A stretch of DNA of 6,217 bases from Desulfotomaculum sp. (GTDB taxonomy: Bacteria; Bacillota; Desulfotomaculia; Desulfotomaculales; Ammonificaceae). The stretch is taken from NCBI GenBank assembly GCA_012961725.1, contig DTYU01000209.1, positions 1 through 6,217 on the forward strand, given 5' to 3'. Below are positions 6,065 through 6,217 of the stretch, one piece after another; the stretch's first letter is position 1; each line of letters starts with the position of its first letter. The notes beneath the pieces were generated by a model, which saw only the letters and a program-made list of their open reading frames with translations, had not been told where the DNA came from and searched no databases. The position numbers and the translations under genes were made by a program.

Positions 6065-6205
6065 TTAGGAGCGGAGCCGCAGTTCGCTCCGAACCGAGCC
6101 GACCTGCCTGCTGCAGGCAGGTGTCGCGTCGGCACGAAGCACTGCGCGCCGCCTGCCTGCCGCGCCTGCGGCGCAGGCAGGGGGGATAATAGGCAGATAG
6201 GCCAT
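6065..6205 (-). CDS. Short ORF with a strong start but repeat-derived body; probable truncated gene
   Basis: ATG 6203-6205 is preceded by GGAGGAG (6211-6217), seven bases from the core GGAGG to the start, as good as any in the window. The frame gives 46 residues: MAYLPIIPPA, then an Ala/Arg/Cys-rich run encoded by the GC-rich palindromes, ending ELRLRS before TAA 6065-6067. The first codons look genuine and the rest looks like translated repeat DNA. A reasonable reading is that a real gene start has been joined to an inserted or expanded repeat. The lost gene could be the one whose C-terminal remnant lies at 5448-5861, but the frame is not shown to be continuous and MAYLPI is not diagnostic. 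Confidence 0.35.
   Translation of the reverse strand: MAYLPIIPPACAAGAAGRRRAVLRADATPACSRQVGSVRSELRLRS
6068..6181. repeat. Cluster of three GC-rich palindromes sharing CTGCCTGC/GCAGGCAG words
   Basis: Three dyads occur in a row. GGAGCG (6068-6073) pairs with CGCTCC (6085-6090). GCCGAC (6098-6103) pairs with GTCGGC (6128-6133) around an inner ACCTGCCTG-CTG-CAGGCAGGT (6102-6122). CCTGCCTGC (6152-6160) pairs with GCAGGCAGG (6173-6181), and an inner GCCGC-GCCT-GCGGC can form in its loop. The word CCTGCCTG or its complement occurs four times. Such clusters are typical of REP-like or miniature inverted-repeat DNA. No T run follows either end, so they are not standard terminators. Confidence 0.65.
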
Positions 6206-6217
6206 TTTCACTCCTCC

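Noticed and set aside
5815..6189. Plus-strand 124-codon open frame
   Set aside because: Its product is mostly Arg/Ala/Leu low-complexity sequence expected from GC-rich palindromic DNA, and it overlaps the antisense of a recognised gene remnant.

Overview
The window looks like a piece of a Gram-positive, anaerobe-type Firmicutes (Clostridia) chromosome of moderate GC content. This is inferred from three things: strong GGAGG ribosome binding sites, a secreted protein with paired copper-amine-oxidase-N-terminal-like (stalk) domains, and a surface lipase held by a C-terminal membrane helix with a basic tail. The species cannot be named from the sequence alone. Every credible gene lies on the minus strand, so transcription runs from right to left.

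Right flank (about 5448-6217): an eroded, accessory-looking zone. A well-formed ribosome binding site and ATG at 6203-6217 lead after about ten codons into a GC-rich cluster of palindromes, and the short ORF stops at 6065. Further left, 5598-5861 encodes the C-terminal part of an Rpn/YhgA-like (PD-(D/E)XK nuclease / putative transposase) family protein. It is interrupted by an in-frame TAG and has lost its N-terminal catalytic part, so it is best read as a pseudogene. Its tail runs into sequence resembling a dispersed repeat.

Centre (2823-5371): after a 76-bp spacer with two tandem dyads comes a 651-residue secreted protein. It has a signal peptide, two stalk domains, an eight-repeat PQQ-like beta-propeller and an unassigned C-terminal domain with an HPHVH cluster. 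Forty-one bases later is a 183-residue protein with an N-terminal two-helix membrane hairpin and a soluble domain of unknown function.

Left (348-2681): after a 141-bp spacer comes a 777-residue cell-surface alpha/beta-hydrolase (lipase/esterase type, GHSxGG-like AHSMGG nucleophile elbow). It carries N-terminal beta domains, a C-terminal beta domain, a Pro/Ser-rich spacer and a membrane anchor. At the left edge lie a possible small signal-peptide-bearing ORF overlapping the lipase end and, in the same frame after one stop, an ORF that leaves the window.

The three intact genes are co-oriented and could form a cell-envelope unit: an extracellular propeller protein, a membrane protein and an anchored lipase. 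Their functional link is inference from gene order only. No tRNA, rRNA, CRISPR array or complete insertion sequence was seen.
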